Below, piece after piece: positions 41,600 to 54,200 of a stretch of 64,000 nt of DNA (the stretch's first letter is position 1; every line of letters starts with the position of its first letter). Source of the DNA: Gordionus sp. m RMFG-2023 (Eukaryota; Nematomorpha; Gordioida; Chordodea; Parachordodidae); the NCBI RefSeq assembly GCF_954871325.1, contig NC_088775.1, positions 92,026,334 through 92,090,333 on the forward strand. Reading direction: 5' to 3'. The notes under the pieces were generated by a model. It ran no database searches and was not told the origin of the DNA. It was given only the letters and a program-made list of their open reading frames with translations. The position numbers and the translations under genes are program-made.

Positions 41600-41870
41600 A
41601 TTAAGAACAACACATTCTCTTAATTCCACTTAAACCCTATCACAAGAAGAAATAAAAAATAGATTATTAAATACAAATTTTAACAATATCCAATTACAAT
41701 AGTGACTGCCATTTTTCGCCTTTTTTAAAAAATCTTTTCTCAAAATTCGGCATCGTGCATACGAAACCAAAGAATTTTTTATATACTTTAAAAAATTAAC
41801 ATAGAAATTTATTATGGTTCTTTTTTGGTAATACAATTATGAAATTATATTTTTATTTTAATAGTGTTTT
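41600..41870. repeat. Fragment related to the hAT element at 31436-32698
   Basis: It shares AGTGACTNC...CATTTTTCGCCTT, AAAAAATCTT, AATTTTTTATAT, ATTATGGTTCTTTTTTGG and CAATTATGAAATTATATTTT, in order, with 31645-31850. The minus-strand frame here is open for 68 codons but matches nothing I recognise. Confidence 0.5.
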
Positions 41871-41891
41871 AATTTTAATAATTTTTTAATT

Positions 41892-42047
41892 TTATAGTGT
41901 TATAATATTATAGTGTTATAATATTATAGTGTTATAATATTATAGTGTTATAATATTATAGTGTTATAATATTATAGTGTTATAATATTATAGTGTTATA
42001 ATATTATAGTGTTATAATATTATAGTGTTATAATATTATAGTGTTAA
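41892..42047. repeat. 16-bp minisatellite, about 9-10 copies
   Basis: The unit TGTTATAATATTATAG is repeated essentially perfectly. It contains the palindrome ATAATATTAT, so each unit can form a small cruciform. No G+C-rich core. Confidence 0.95.
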
Positions 42048-44324
42048 AAATATATAGAAATTTTTAATAGACAATTTTAAAAAAAATAATAAATTAATAA
42101 AGTTATTAAATAAAAAAAATATCAAATATTTAATAATAAGAAATAAAAGTGCCTCATAATTTATGTCGATTTTAATTTAAATAAGGAAATCACTTTGGTT
42201 TCCTAATTTTTACATCATTTTAGGGCTTCATCTTTATTGTTAAAACATTTTCTTTTTTTCAGCCCTAGTCCTTAAAATTAAAAACTTCCTTGAAGGTTAC
42301 CTTAAACATTCATTTTTCCAAGTTTAATAGGGCGATTGTATTATTTTGATCAATAAAGGTGGTTGAGTATATGAGAATCAAATAATAATTTTGAGAATTT
42401 AGTATATTCTGAGCTTTTACTTTAATTAATTCTGTGCAATTAAATAGGAGCCATAATAAAAATTTTTAATTTTTTTTAGGGATAACATTACTGATTCATA
42501 GTAAGAATATTTAAGAACGATATAATATAAAATGAAGAAATATTTGAATACACGCCATAATTATTGGAATACGAAATCTGTTTCAATAAAATATACATTT
42601 TTTTATATAAGATGAGCGATTATTAAATGATAAATGAATATGGACATAATTTATGAAGCACTATTATTACACTTTATTTAATTTTAATATTAGATTAATA
42701 AAAATTTTATTATTATTTAATATATGTATTCTATAATAAAAATCAAATGACTTAGATTTCATTAATTTCTCAAAATTATAAAAATGCCAAAAAATAAAAA
42801 ATTACGTATGGAGGAATATAATAAAAAGATATGTATAATCATAAATTATCTTTTGTGTAAAAAAATATTATAAAATAAGTTAGATGTTTATAAATTTAGG
42901 ATTACAAATACTTTTTTAACCATAATGCATGAATATACATTGTATTTTCTTTTAATAAGTATAAGCACAATAGCTAAAAATTAATTCTTTTTTTATATCA
43001 ATGAATATTATTAAACTTTGATATGTAAACAATATTCCCATATATAGGGTGGATCTGTTTAATCTAATCCGCACTGCTGATTAGTACCAATTGTTATGAT
43101 TATTATTTATGATAAAAATATACTTTGAAAGTGCTTTTTCACCTCTTCTTTTTCTGTTTATAATTTTTATTTTTATATAAAAAAATATAGAAAGTTCATG
43201 TTAGAAATTTTTTTTAGATAAAGAGAGCATATTCAAACTCAATTATTAATTTTTTTCTATTTTATTAGAATGCAAAATTTTCTAATATATTGTATTAAAT
43301 ATATATTTCTTTATCATTTTGTTGATATATTTGAATTATATTAACTTAAATTTTACCCTACTTAATAGTCAGTTAGTTATATTTTATAATATATAAATTT
43401 AAAATAAAGAAATTTTGTATCGATATCTTTTTTTTATTTATTACACCATATTATCATATTTTTATTTCATTTCAATTATTATACATGAAATTCTAAAATA
43501 ATAACCAAAAAAATGTAATTAAAATATTCCTTTATTAAAAATTATTATTAATTTTTTATTTCTCCAACTTTCCTCATTCATTAATCTTATATATTTAGTT
43601 ATATTAAATGATATTCCTGCCATGCATGATATTCACATTAAATAAGCAAAATTGCCATAAACAAATTTGAATGTGATAAAAATAAATAGTAAAATAAAAT
43701 GACTCAGATAAGATGGCTATGAAACGGTAATTAATTTTTTTAGAACAAAAATTTTAGACTAGATGAAATAAAACTTTCTGTTGGTTCAATATAAATTTGC
43801 CGTCAGCCATGCATGTTATGTGTAAAATGAATATTTTTAGAGAAATAAGGAAAAAATTTTTTACAAAGGGATTTTATTTTTAAAAGTTTAAAAATTTTAT
43901 TAAATTTGTACCCGGGAAATTTTAAAATTTTGCCGTTTTAAATGATTAGGCCTGTATTTTGTAAATTGTTTCAAAAAGAAATAAAAATAAGAAGAGTGAA
44001 TGAAATATTAAACATTCTATTATATGATTATCCAACTGATCAATTTATATATTATAAAATAATTTTTTTTCAAATGAACCAGATCAGTTTTTTATTAAAA
44101 TAATTTTCCTTTCCTAGATAAAACAATATTTATTAAATGACATCTGATCATGTGTCGCGCGATGAAGTATTAAAATAGATTTAACTCTAGAAAAGTTGTT
44201 AATTAGATCACTAATAATGCAATCAAACTTTGGTTCAATTATGCAATTTAATTTAATTTACCAATTTTAATTATTTACTAAAATCTAAATCCTACAGATT
44301 ATGATGACAGTCTAAATATACTAT

Positions 44325-44394
44325 CCTAACCAAAATAACATTTATAAGCCTCGAGATTTTGCAAATAAAACTGTAACAAATTCTAGAGGCTTAT
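44325..44394. repeat. MITE family 1, copy d, left part
   Basis: ATAAGCCTCGAGATTTTGCA ... TTCTAGAGGCTTAT resembles the middle of family 1. It is separated from its right part (45006) by the SINE insertion. Confidence 0.55.
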
Positions 44395-44992
44395 TTTTTT
44401 TTCCTTTTATCTTTCGCCTTTTCTGGTGGTAAACTCCTTCCATCTCTCACAACTTTATTACTCATTATCTATTTTTATATTTCTGATCGTTTCCATTTGG
44501 ATCTCCCACCGGAGTATCTAGGCCATTGTATCTTGGTCTCACACTATCAATATAGACAGATATCCCACCGGAGAACATCGGAATATTCTTATTGATTACA
44601 TTAGCTTGATCTCCCACCGGAATATCAATCCCGATGGATCTCTCGTCGGAGTATCTTTATAAAGTCCATTGTAGCTGGTATACATTGTGCTTGAACGGCC
44701 CCCGGGGTTACCATTATCCAAGCGCTGGCCAAGAGATCGTTATCATCAGTGAATGACCCAAGAGTTCAGCTAGCCATCTTATTTGGTTTATTAGACAAGT
44801 ATCCTAGGACCCGGCTGTCCTAGCCTGTCGGTGACCGGGGTGGCATTTCTCAGCTCAGAAAATCATTTCATATGTCTGTATAAATCCTCATCGAAGAAAA
44901 ACCCGAAAATTTTTAGCTTCTTACCAGGATTGAACCTGGGACCTACAGTTTACAAGCATATATCATACACCATTAGGCCACCCCTGTGATAT
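44395..44992 (-). repeat. tRNA-derived retroposon, copy 3, long form with target-site duplication
   Basis: Minus-strand element of about 600 bp. The 5' head is GGGGTGGCCTAATGGTGTAT (A box), then GTCCCAGGTTCAATCCTGGT (B box GGTTCAATCC). The body contains CTGAGCTGAGAAATGCCACC, GGTCACCGACAGGCTAGGAC and TAATAAACCAAATAAGATGG. A GC-rich central part with repeated CTCCGGTGGGAG hairpins is absent from the copy at 18193. The 3' end reads ACCAGAAAAGGCGAAAGATA then AAAGG and an A run. The flanks TCTAGAGGCTTAT (44382-44394) and TCTCTAGGCTTAT (44993-45005) are a 13-bp target-site duplication with two differences, fixing both ends. It inserted into a family 1 MITE. Confidence 0.85.
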
Positions 44993-45005
44993 TCTCTAGG
45001 CTTAT

Positions 45006-45073
45006 ATAATAATATTTTTTGTCTAAAATCTTAATCGGATCATTTTTAACCATCCAAATCTGGCCGTTTAACT
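45006..45073. repeat. MITE family 1, copy d, right part
   Basis: ATTTTTTGTCTAAAATCTTA ... AAATCTGGCCGTTTAACTAG matches the right half and end of the family 1 MITE (compare 11485-11544 and 24290-24357). Confidence 0.6.
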
Positions 45074-46401
45074 AGACTATCTATATCAATGTGATTACTA
45101 TAAATATATAAAATTGGATCTTTCTAAAATATATCCTATATTTTCATTTCAAAACAAAATTCTATGTAGAAAATTATTAAATCTTGATAAGGCATTTGTG
45201 GGAAATTAATCTAAAAGAGAGGTGATACACTGATGTTCCCAAAACCACTGCTGAAATGACAACTTTAGTTTTTCTAATGTCAATAATATACATTATTTAA
45301 ATTACGATTTTTTTTAAAAAAAATAGTATGTCATTTGATCATTATTAATGAAAATAGCTTAATTTGTTGATTACTTTTCAAAAATTATTTGCTAAATTTT
45401 ATTTAGTCTTTTGTTATTATTACTATAGTTTTTATTAATTTTTGTCAGTTTTTTTTTTCAATATATGAATATATAGAATTAAAAATATATGATAAATTTA
45501 TATCGGGAAATTTACCTTTTTCAATGGAATTTATCCATGAACCAACTAAAATAATTTAATTATAATGTCAATCATAAACATTTTGTGAAAAATTTATTAA
45601 CGATCATAAAAAAAAATAATTTCATATTATGTATATATCTTCCGTTTCTATTTAACTATCTGTAAAATTAATTCTGAATATATTTCTTTTTTGATAGACA
45701 TTACTTATATGCATAACTCCATTCTTAGAGTTTAATTTTCAACCAGTAATATATTTAAAAAATGTAAATTATATAATACAAATTAGAATTTATATTTATA
45801 CATTTAAGTTATATAATTTTAAATAATTATAAACTATATGGTTATAATTATTCTGTTTATATCAATGGAAAGTTCGAATCTTGCAAAAATATTGTAGAGC
45901 ATTGAATATTTTAGGAAAAATGTATACAAATTTTGCCATTTTAAACTTCTTTATAAGTGCGCTTCTCTAGAAATTGAAATGCTGCATTGATAACGGTTTA
46001 TTGAAAATGGCTTGTGGTATTTTTTGATAAAATTAGTAATCGATTTAACTTATTTTTTAATTTACATGGAGAGATGACAAATATAGAGAGATACACCGAT
46101 AACATAATTTTAAATCATTCATACCAAAGAAAATTTTAGTTTCCCTCATAAACTTATATTTATATATGAAAAAGTAAAAAAAATTTAAATTCATCGCAAA
46201 ATTATCTTAAACTCCCAGCGTGGGCACCTTACTCGATGAATGCTAAAATTACATTTTCAGGTCAGTCACATTTTTAAAATTAATAAATCTTTCTCCGAAA
46301 ATGATTTAAACTAGAGAAATTCTTAATCTCAATAGCTTCCGAATCCAATTAAACATACATATATAATAATAGTAATCAATATTTATCTACATTCTCGATT
46401 T
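45074..46401. other. AT-rich noncoding stretch
   Basis: Nothing recognised. Confidence 0.4.
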
Positions 46402-46585
46402 AGTCCATTTTTAATGGCTAACTCAATATTTAAGCCACAGAGATTTTACCTAAGCCTCTATTTTCCGCTGTCCAAACCATTGTGGAACACTTATGAGCAA
46501 AATCTTCAGGCACGCGTAATATATTTCTGGATAAAATATTTGAGTGTCATTTTTTAAAAAATATACTCAAATAAAGCCGTTTTCC
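46402..46585. mobile_element. MITE, family 1, copy c (inverted relative to copy a)
   Basis: The reverse complement contains CTGAAGATTTTGCTCATAAG, GGTTTGGACAG, AGAGGCTTAGGT and ATATTGAGTTAGCCATT, in the same order as 11380-11510. Its terminal repeats are more decayed than in copies a and b. Confidence 0.68.
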
Positions 46586-47438
46586 TGCAATTTATAAGAT
46601 AGGTATTCTATATGCCGTAGAATATTTCCATAAATATCACATTTTTAAAAAAAAATTAAAATAAAAAAAACTAATTTAAAAAATGTTTTAAATATAAAAA
46701 TATAAAAAAACTATTTATCAAAATAGAAGTACTTTTATCAAAGCTTTTCACTGTAAAAATAATTAAAATAAAAGAAAATGTAGCACCATTATAAAGTTTT
46801 GTAAAAAAAATTTAGAAATTTATGGTGGTAAAAAATTTTTAAATAAGGGGTGGCTAAAGATAATTAGAAGGATAAATCATTTTTCTTTTTATCAGGCAAA
46901 TCCGTAAGATATAAAATCATTTATAAATAAACTCCAAAAAAAATAAATTTCCCATTTTGATTTTGTTAAATCTCTAAAAAAAACACAGGTTCATAAGCAT
47001 TACCGTTGTAAATTTTTTTCTGATTACTAAAATGCTATGCCTTATTAATTACAGAATGTAGAGGTGGTAATAAAAAACAAGAGATGACCACCCAGATGTT
47101 TAGGGCTTATTGGTTATATTTTTGGTGCTTTGCCATTTTTTTTAAAATTTTTTTTACTTAAACTCGTAATTTTTCATAAATATTTGGTTAGAGATGAGAA
47201 AAATATATGAAAGAAAACACATATATAAAAAAAATTAAATTTTAACTATGTTTGAAATCTCGTTTTATTGTTTTTAATGATATATACACTTTCAAACAGT
47301 TATACAAATACTACCGATTTATAAAATTGTTGCTATAGAAATTAGCAATACAGTTGAGATATGAGAGCCTTAATTTGGAAAAAATTAAATAATGTGCTAT
47401 GCCAACCGAAAAATTTGTTTAAAAATAATTATATGATC
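46586..47438. other. AT-rich noncoding stretch
   Basis: Nothing recognised. Confidence 0.4.
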
Positions 47439-47625
47439 AGAGCCGGATCTGATTTTTTTCTAAAATTTTAACTAGCCGATACGGGCAAAGAGAATAGCAA
47501 TAATTAGTTATCAGAGTATGGATATCATGGTCAAACATTTAAGTAACTTGCCCTACCGGGCTGGATCTTTTTGTAAATAATCTCAAAGACTTTAAATTAC
47601 AAATCTCGGATCTGAAACGGCGTTG
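47439..47625. mobile_element. MITE, family 2, probable copy a
   Basis: Imperfect inverted repeats: AGCCGGATCTGATTTTTTTC and TAGCCGATACGGGCAAAG on the left, CTTGCCCTACCGGGCTGGAT and TCGGATCTGAAACGGC on the right. The GCCCGG-type cores within AT-rich DNA resemble the copies at 50834 and 56440. Confidence 0.5.
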
Positions 47626-48634
47626 CCTATTTATTAAAATCATAAATAACATTTTCGAGTAATTGTGATTCTATTCCCTAATCCCTGATTCAGAAAATTA
47701 AACTAATATATAAAAAAAACTTAATTTTTGACCAAATATTTTTGTGTATATATTTTTTCTTTAAAAAAATTAATATAAATATTTCGCCATTTTATAATAA
47801 ATCTATCAAAATATAATAAAATTACATCCGGCAAACACAATTCTCTCTATTAAATAGAAATCAAAAATAAAGGATTATTAAAAATAAGATTTTTAAAAAA
47901 ATTTTATGAGATGTGTGTGATATAAAAAAATAAAAAATTAATTTAAAATCATTAGTTTAATGTTGAGAAGAGGAATCTAAGGAAAATAATAATTTGATAG
48001 ACCTCAAGAAAGGAGACTCGAGATAAATAGCTGGGGGTTGAGAATAGCTCAAGTGTAAATAAAGGTGGTTAAATAGAAAAAATGTAAATATCAAAATTAT
48101 CTATAATACTTTTCACTTTTACTCAGATCTAAGTGCTGCCATCAGCTATTGTAAATAATAATTATTTTTTCCCTGATATTAATATCTACTAAATAATTAA
48201 TCTAAATGCGATGCCAACGGAAATGTACTCTGTTGAACGGAGTGGAGAGCAGAGTAATGAAGCAAAGCCAACGGTTGGATTCATAATATATAATTTAGAC
48301 ACAAGTTAAACAAGCCCATTTTTAGCTTTAAACAAGCGCGAATAAAAAGTCAATATTTATGTCTTTTTCTCATTTTTTTAAAATTAGTAAAAAATCAATA
48401 ATAATGGAATTAAAAATATTCATAAAATGGTTATAAATGTTATTATTTAATGAGGAGCAATAAAATTGTAAAATTTTTATCTCTTATGATTATGTGGTTA
48501 TTGATTAAATTTTAGAGACGGTAACCTCGAATACAAAATAATAATAATAATAATAATAAAAATAATAAAGTTAAATCAATCAAAAAATATTATGAGATAG
48601 AAAGTTAGGGTCCCTATTCCCACAAAAAAAATAC
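47626..48634. other. AT-rich noncoding stretch
   Basis: No gene. The block 48200-48290 is GC-richer and has near-palindromic ACTCTGTTGAACGGAGTGGA then GAGCAGAGT. A (AAT)n run sits at 48538-48562. Confidence 0.4.
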
Positions 48635-48937
<303 letters not shown>

Positions 48938-50833
48938 TTAAAAAATGAATCTTTTAAGCATCATATAGTAGACTCATTATTAAGCCTAGAAATACGATAT
49001 ACTCGTTTTAGTAACTGTTGTTACGCAGTTATAAAAATTAAAATACATAACCACTTCTAATATTTGAATTTGAACAAGTCAATAAAATATACTTTATTGA
49101 AAAACATGCATATTTTTAATTATTCGAATAATTTATAATAAATTAATTAAAACATAATTTTAAAAACCATTATTTAAAAAAGAAATCTATTTGATATTTT
49201 TCTTAAAAAATCAAAATTTTGTAAAAACTGCTTGTAACACATGATATGTACATTTTATTTTATCAAGATATAAAATTACTAAAAGCTTTAACGACATTCA
49301 CTGTTTATATATGAGTTATAATAAAATATTTAGAAAATTGGGAAAATATAAAAAATAAAATCATTATTGCTCTGGAAAAGTAGGTTTATTAAAAAAAATT
49401 TTAATCTTACACGTTGAAAATTAATAGGATAGTCTTAGAGTCTGAAGGAGATTACCCTGAAATATTTTTGACTCTAGATATTTTATGGTCTTTGAAAAGC
49501 TACTATATATTAATTATATGGAAAAAGAAAATATTTTATATAATAGATATGCTAAAAGGGAACGTGCAAGAAGACTTAAGGCTTAATCGAAGATGTTAAA
49601 AATATTGTTTTAATAAGGAACATATAGAGATTTTAAGAATAATTTATCTAAAAATAATATCTTAGAAGAAATTTATGACTTAAAAAAGGATCTTCGATAA
49701 TAATTTATAAATATTTTTAATGTATTGGGACATCAGATAACGTCCTTCATATAATTTGTGAAAGAATGTGAGGCACTCCTTTAGCACTTTAAATGGAACG
49801 TGGAATTAATTCCGTCCTCCACTAGTAATAGAAAGTATATTATACTAAAAGAAATTAGAACGTTTAAAATTTGATAAAAATCGGGACATAAAAATGAGAA
49901 AAAGTTTAAAAAAGTGATAAAATACAAGAAAAAGAATTAATAAAATATACGATTAAAATTATTATATAATTATTGTAATGCCAAATTAAATCATCAAACG
50001 TTCTCAATTGTTATAAGATAATATGCAAGTTGTTAGTGTCAAATTAGCTCGTAAGATTTTAATGGATTTAACTTTAATTATACTGTAAAAATTGGTATGA
50101 AATTTATTTTTTTAAATTTATAGATTTCATTTTTTATGATTTAAATCATACTATATAAAATTAAACATTTTATATTTTTTTTTATTTATTTTTTTATTAA
50201 AGAATTTAATATTTTATATGTCTCATTGAGGTAAAGGAGAATTCGTTTTCTATGCATCAAGTAGTTATAAAATTGATCTAAAAATAGAACGATTCAAAGC
50301 TATTTTATAAAAATATATAATTAAATATGGACAAAGAGAAATCTAATGTGGAGAGATTAGTTTGCTGCTAAATAAATTTATAAAGTTAAATATTGATAAA
50401 AAATAATTTAAATTAATATAGGCAAAAAGTTAATGAGCGAACATATAGAAATTACTTTTATTCCAAAATTTTATTACATCGTAAAGAGTTTATTCATTTT
50501 GAATTTTTATAAAACGTAAATAAATAGTTTAAGCAAATATAACTGTCAATATAAAAACAAAAACCACTGAAAATTTTATTTAGGGACTTCTAATATTCAG
50601 ACAAGTTTAAATATATTTGTGATGGAAATTAAAGATAATAATAATAAATAATTCATACATAGATTCTTTAATTGTTTAATATCTAAAAAATATTAAAAAA
50701 ATATATATGATCCTAAAAAATTGAAAAAAATGAAAATATTGTAAGAAATTAATGATTAATTTTATGTTTATATAAAATTTAAATAATATTATAAAGTTCC
50801 AAAATATGGTCATAATCTATTTATTATATTGAA
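48938..50833. other. AT-rich noncoding stretch
   Basis: No gene identified. A 61-codon open frame at 49414-49599 lacks any recognisable motif. Confidence 0.4.
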
Positions 50834-51239
50834 TTTAGAGGTCTGCCAAGTCACAAAATTTTTTTGCCCAGCCCGGTTAGAATTTAGTTTTCTGTCCTGC
50901 CCGATTTGGTTGTACGGCTCAGCACTGTTTATTTTTTGTAAGATACATCGATATATCCTGTGGGAAAATAACCAATAATGATGAAGATTGTTTATAATTA
51001 TCTTATTAAAGTAAATAAACCACGAAATATAGGAAAAGGAAATCGTTTATATGAAATAAATGATGATAGTAGTAGGTAGGTCATTTATTCATCAAAGTTA
51101 TAAGCCAAATATAATCTAATTAGTCTTTTAATATTTCTCTTCACTATTAATCAGCCTGTCAATATTTTGCCCGGCTAGGCCAAAATAAATCTTATTCGAA
51201 CGTTATACAGGTCCCGACCGGGCATTACAGATCTCTAAT
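50834..51239. mobile_element. MITE, family 2, copy b
   Basis: The left end TTTAGAGGTCTGCCAAGTCA and the right end (reverse complement) AATTAGAGATCTGTAATGCC are inverted repeats. Each is followed inward by GC-rich GCCCAGCCCGGTTAG / CCCGGTCGGGACC. About 405 bp, noncoding. Confidence 0.65.
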
Positions 51240-54200
51240 TGTAATAATAAGTCCTACTGTTTATTTACTGTTTATTCCATCGTATTGTACTTTAATTTAT
51301 TTTATAAAAATATATAATTTGTTTAATTATTGTTTATATTTTCAAAAATATTCTATTAATTCAAAATATGTAGATAATATTATATTCTTACGCAATATTT
51401 CTTGTGAAATTACCGAAAAATATATATGTATATATATTTAAATCATAAAAATTGTTTTCATGTGATATATTGCAAAAATTTAAATGAAAATAATACATAT
51501 TTAAAATAATTTTTAATATATTCCTTTATCCTTGTTCAAATATATTTTCTGATTTCGAAGTTTATTGAATAAATAAATGGAAATTATTTTAAATTTCAAT
51601 TTACATGTTCTATCTATTAAAAATTTTATTTGATAAAATAAGGAATGATATTAAAATATCTATGCTGTTAAGTGTTAACCTTATTTTTTTAAAAAAATAG
51701 TTCTGTTATAGCTACAATTACTTTGCAAAAAAAATGGAGCCAAGCACATATAATCTATTTCATTAAAAATAGCCCGCTATAGTTTTATATTATAAAGTAG
51801 ACTAACTAATTTTGGTAGTTACATTAAAAATTATATCTAAATTTTTTTTTCTTTAAGTGAGAGGAAATAATAAAATATTGCAGCTCCAATTATATATAAA
51901 TGTTTTTACAATCGTAAATACATTTTTATTCTATAATTTAAAATATAACAATAATTGAATCACATTATAAAGTATTAGTTATATATTAAAATAATATATT
52001 TTATTATTCGCTCTTAAGAGATAATTTTTCTCAAAGTTTAGCGCGCTACCTTTAATAAATACTTTAACAGCATTGTAAAATATGAAAGTCAAGAGTTAAT
52101 TGCTGAAGGAAAGCTTGCATTATTACTATTAGGGGCAATCAATTTATTATTCATTAAAATGCTATGTTAAGATTAATAATTAATTTAAAATTTTTTATGC
52201 CTCACAATGTTAAAACCTTTAGTATATTATAATAAAATACTTCTGATGGGTAAATAGAAAGGATTATTTTGTTCTTATTTCCTTTTTTTTAAGTGCAACT
52301 AAACTTATAAAACACTATTAGATGATGAGAAAATGATTTGCAATTTAAAGTAAAAGATCAGTAAAAACGAAGGTATTATGCTTACTGAGGTGGTTTTTAA
52401 TTTAAATTATTAATAAATCAAAATTAGGCCATAAATTTATCAAAATTTAACTATATATTATTAATAAATTAAAACAATTTAAATAAATACATTTATATAT
52501 ATTATTATTTTGAATAATCATCCAAATGGCTCTATATTTTTTTAAATTTATTAAAATTATATCAATTTTCTTGTTTAACTCGGATATAAAGGTGATTAAA
52601 AAAATATATTTAAAATGATAATAGAAGAAAAAGTTTTTTTGGTGGGGAAAAGGATATGATTAAGAAATTTTTGTTTTTATTTAATCGTAGATTAGTTTAA
52701 TTTAGTTTTTATATTTTTTCAGCATATATAATATTTTATCTTATGTAAATAATAAAATATTAAAAACATTTTAACTTTAACAATTATGGAATATTTATAA
52801 AAATGAAAATTTTGTTTTATGCTCATTAATTAAACTTTAATATAGTATATATATAAATAATTTAAATTTAATTAAAAAGAAAAAAATTATGTATAAAACC
52901 GCTACGCATAAAATATTATCAAAATGAAATATTACTCCTGATGGCTAATTTTGAGATAAAAATATGAATTAATAAAACGAATGACATCTATATCTAGGAA
53001 AGATGTATAACGTAATGATTGATTAGTAAATTTTTTAAACTAAGTCAGTGACAATTCCGAGTTTTATATAAAGAAAAAACAAGCATGAAAAAATCATATT
53101 TTCATAAGGGGAACTCAAATAATATATTTAAAGTAACTTATTTTTCTTTACACAGCGCCTTTTTAGAAGCCGCTAAATAGGGGGATCATATAATATGCAG
53201 AGCACCTGAATTATGCCTTTTTATACTGATTATTCAATACGAACCGTTAAATTTTCGGAGAGCTCAATGATATTGCTATTTAAGAGTTCCTAAGATGGAA
53301 CTCTGATCATTTTATAAAATCTAATGAAAGCATTAAAATATTAAGAGTTATTCGCCAAAAGAAAAAAAATCTTAACTCTCCATACCTTATGTCCTGATTA
53401 CATACTGCAAAATAATGACTTAAAGAAATGGTTATCTATAGAATTAATATTTTAGAATCGATCAAAGACTTGGTTTAATAACAATTAAAAAATTTAGTGA
53501 CATAAAAAAATTTTCGCCATAGTTAAATAAAAAACGTAAATTAGAATGGAAAGTGGATCTCATAAATTTAACCTGATATAGCTTTTATGAGAGAAGTGAA
53601 TGTAATCAAAAAATCAATTTGACGATTATTTGTGAATGATAAATGAAAATGGGGCAAATTAAAACATTCAAGGATATAAATCTAACCTAAAACCGAAGTA
53701 GTAAACCTCATGAAATTCATTTATATTTTATGCTTGAGCTTTTGCTATAAATCAGTAAAATATATTCAAAATTATAATTAAGGTTTAGATATAGAAAATT
53801 GTAGAAAAACGAGTAAAATACGAAGTTTGATTTATATATGGAGCCTTTATTTTTATATAAATTATTAAGTCAGATCAAAATAAAATTCAAATTAAGGGCG
53901 GGCACGTACCTTAGTCCTTTACTTCTTATAAAATTGCATATTTTTGTGGGTCGGGAAGGGGAAGATTTCAAGAATACTAACGATTTAACTGCCAGATTAC
54001 AACAGTATTATTAGCTTAGAGGAAGGAGGAAGGGAATAAGGAGCTGACTTATATATTATTTTAGTATTAATATTATGTTAACCACTATAGAGAGATTTTC
54101 TCTTATTAATCACATCGAGAGATTAGTAGGAAAAATATAAAATAAAATTAGATATGTAGATCTTAAAAGAAAATATTCTTAATTTTTTTTAAAAAGTTTT

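Larger units (their letters stand above)
39591..44324. other. AT-rich noncoding stretch
   Basis: No gene identified. It contains a remnant related to the hAT at 31436 (41600-41870) and a 16-bp minisatellite (41892-42047). A MITE-1-like end GTGTTGTTAAATAATC occurs at about 40379-40394 without a partner. Confidence 0.4.

Noticed and set aside
41888-42050. CRISPR-like array
   Set aside because: The 16-bp units are head-to-tail without spacers, and the context is a eukaryotic repeat region.
44930-44992. A genuine tRNA gene on the minus strand
   Set aside because: A and B boxes are present but the acceptor stem does not pair and the sequence continues into a repeated SINE body with an A tail.
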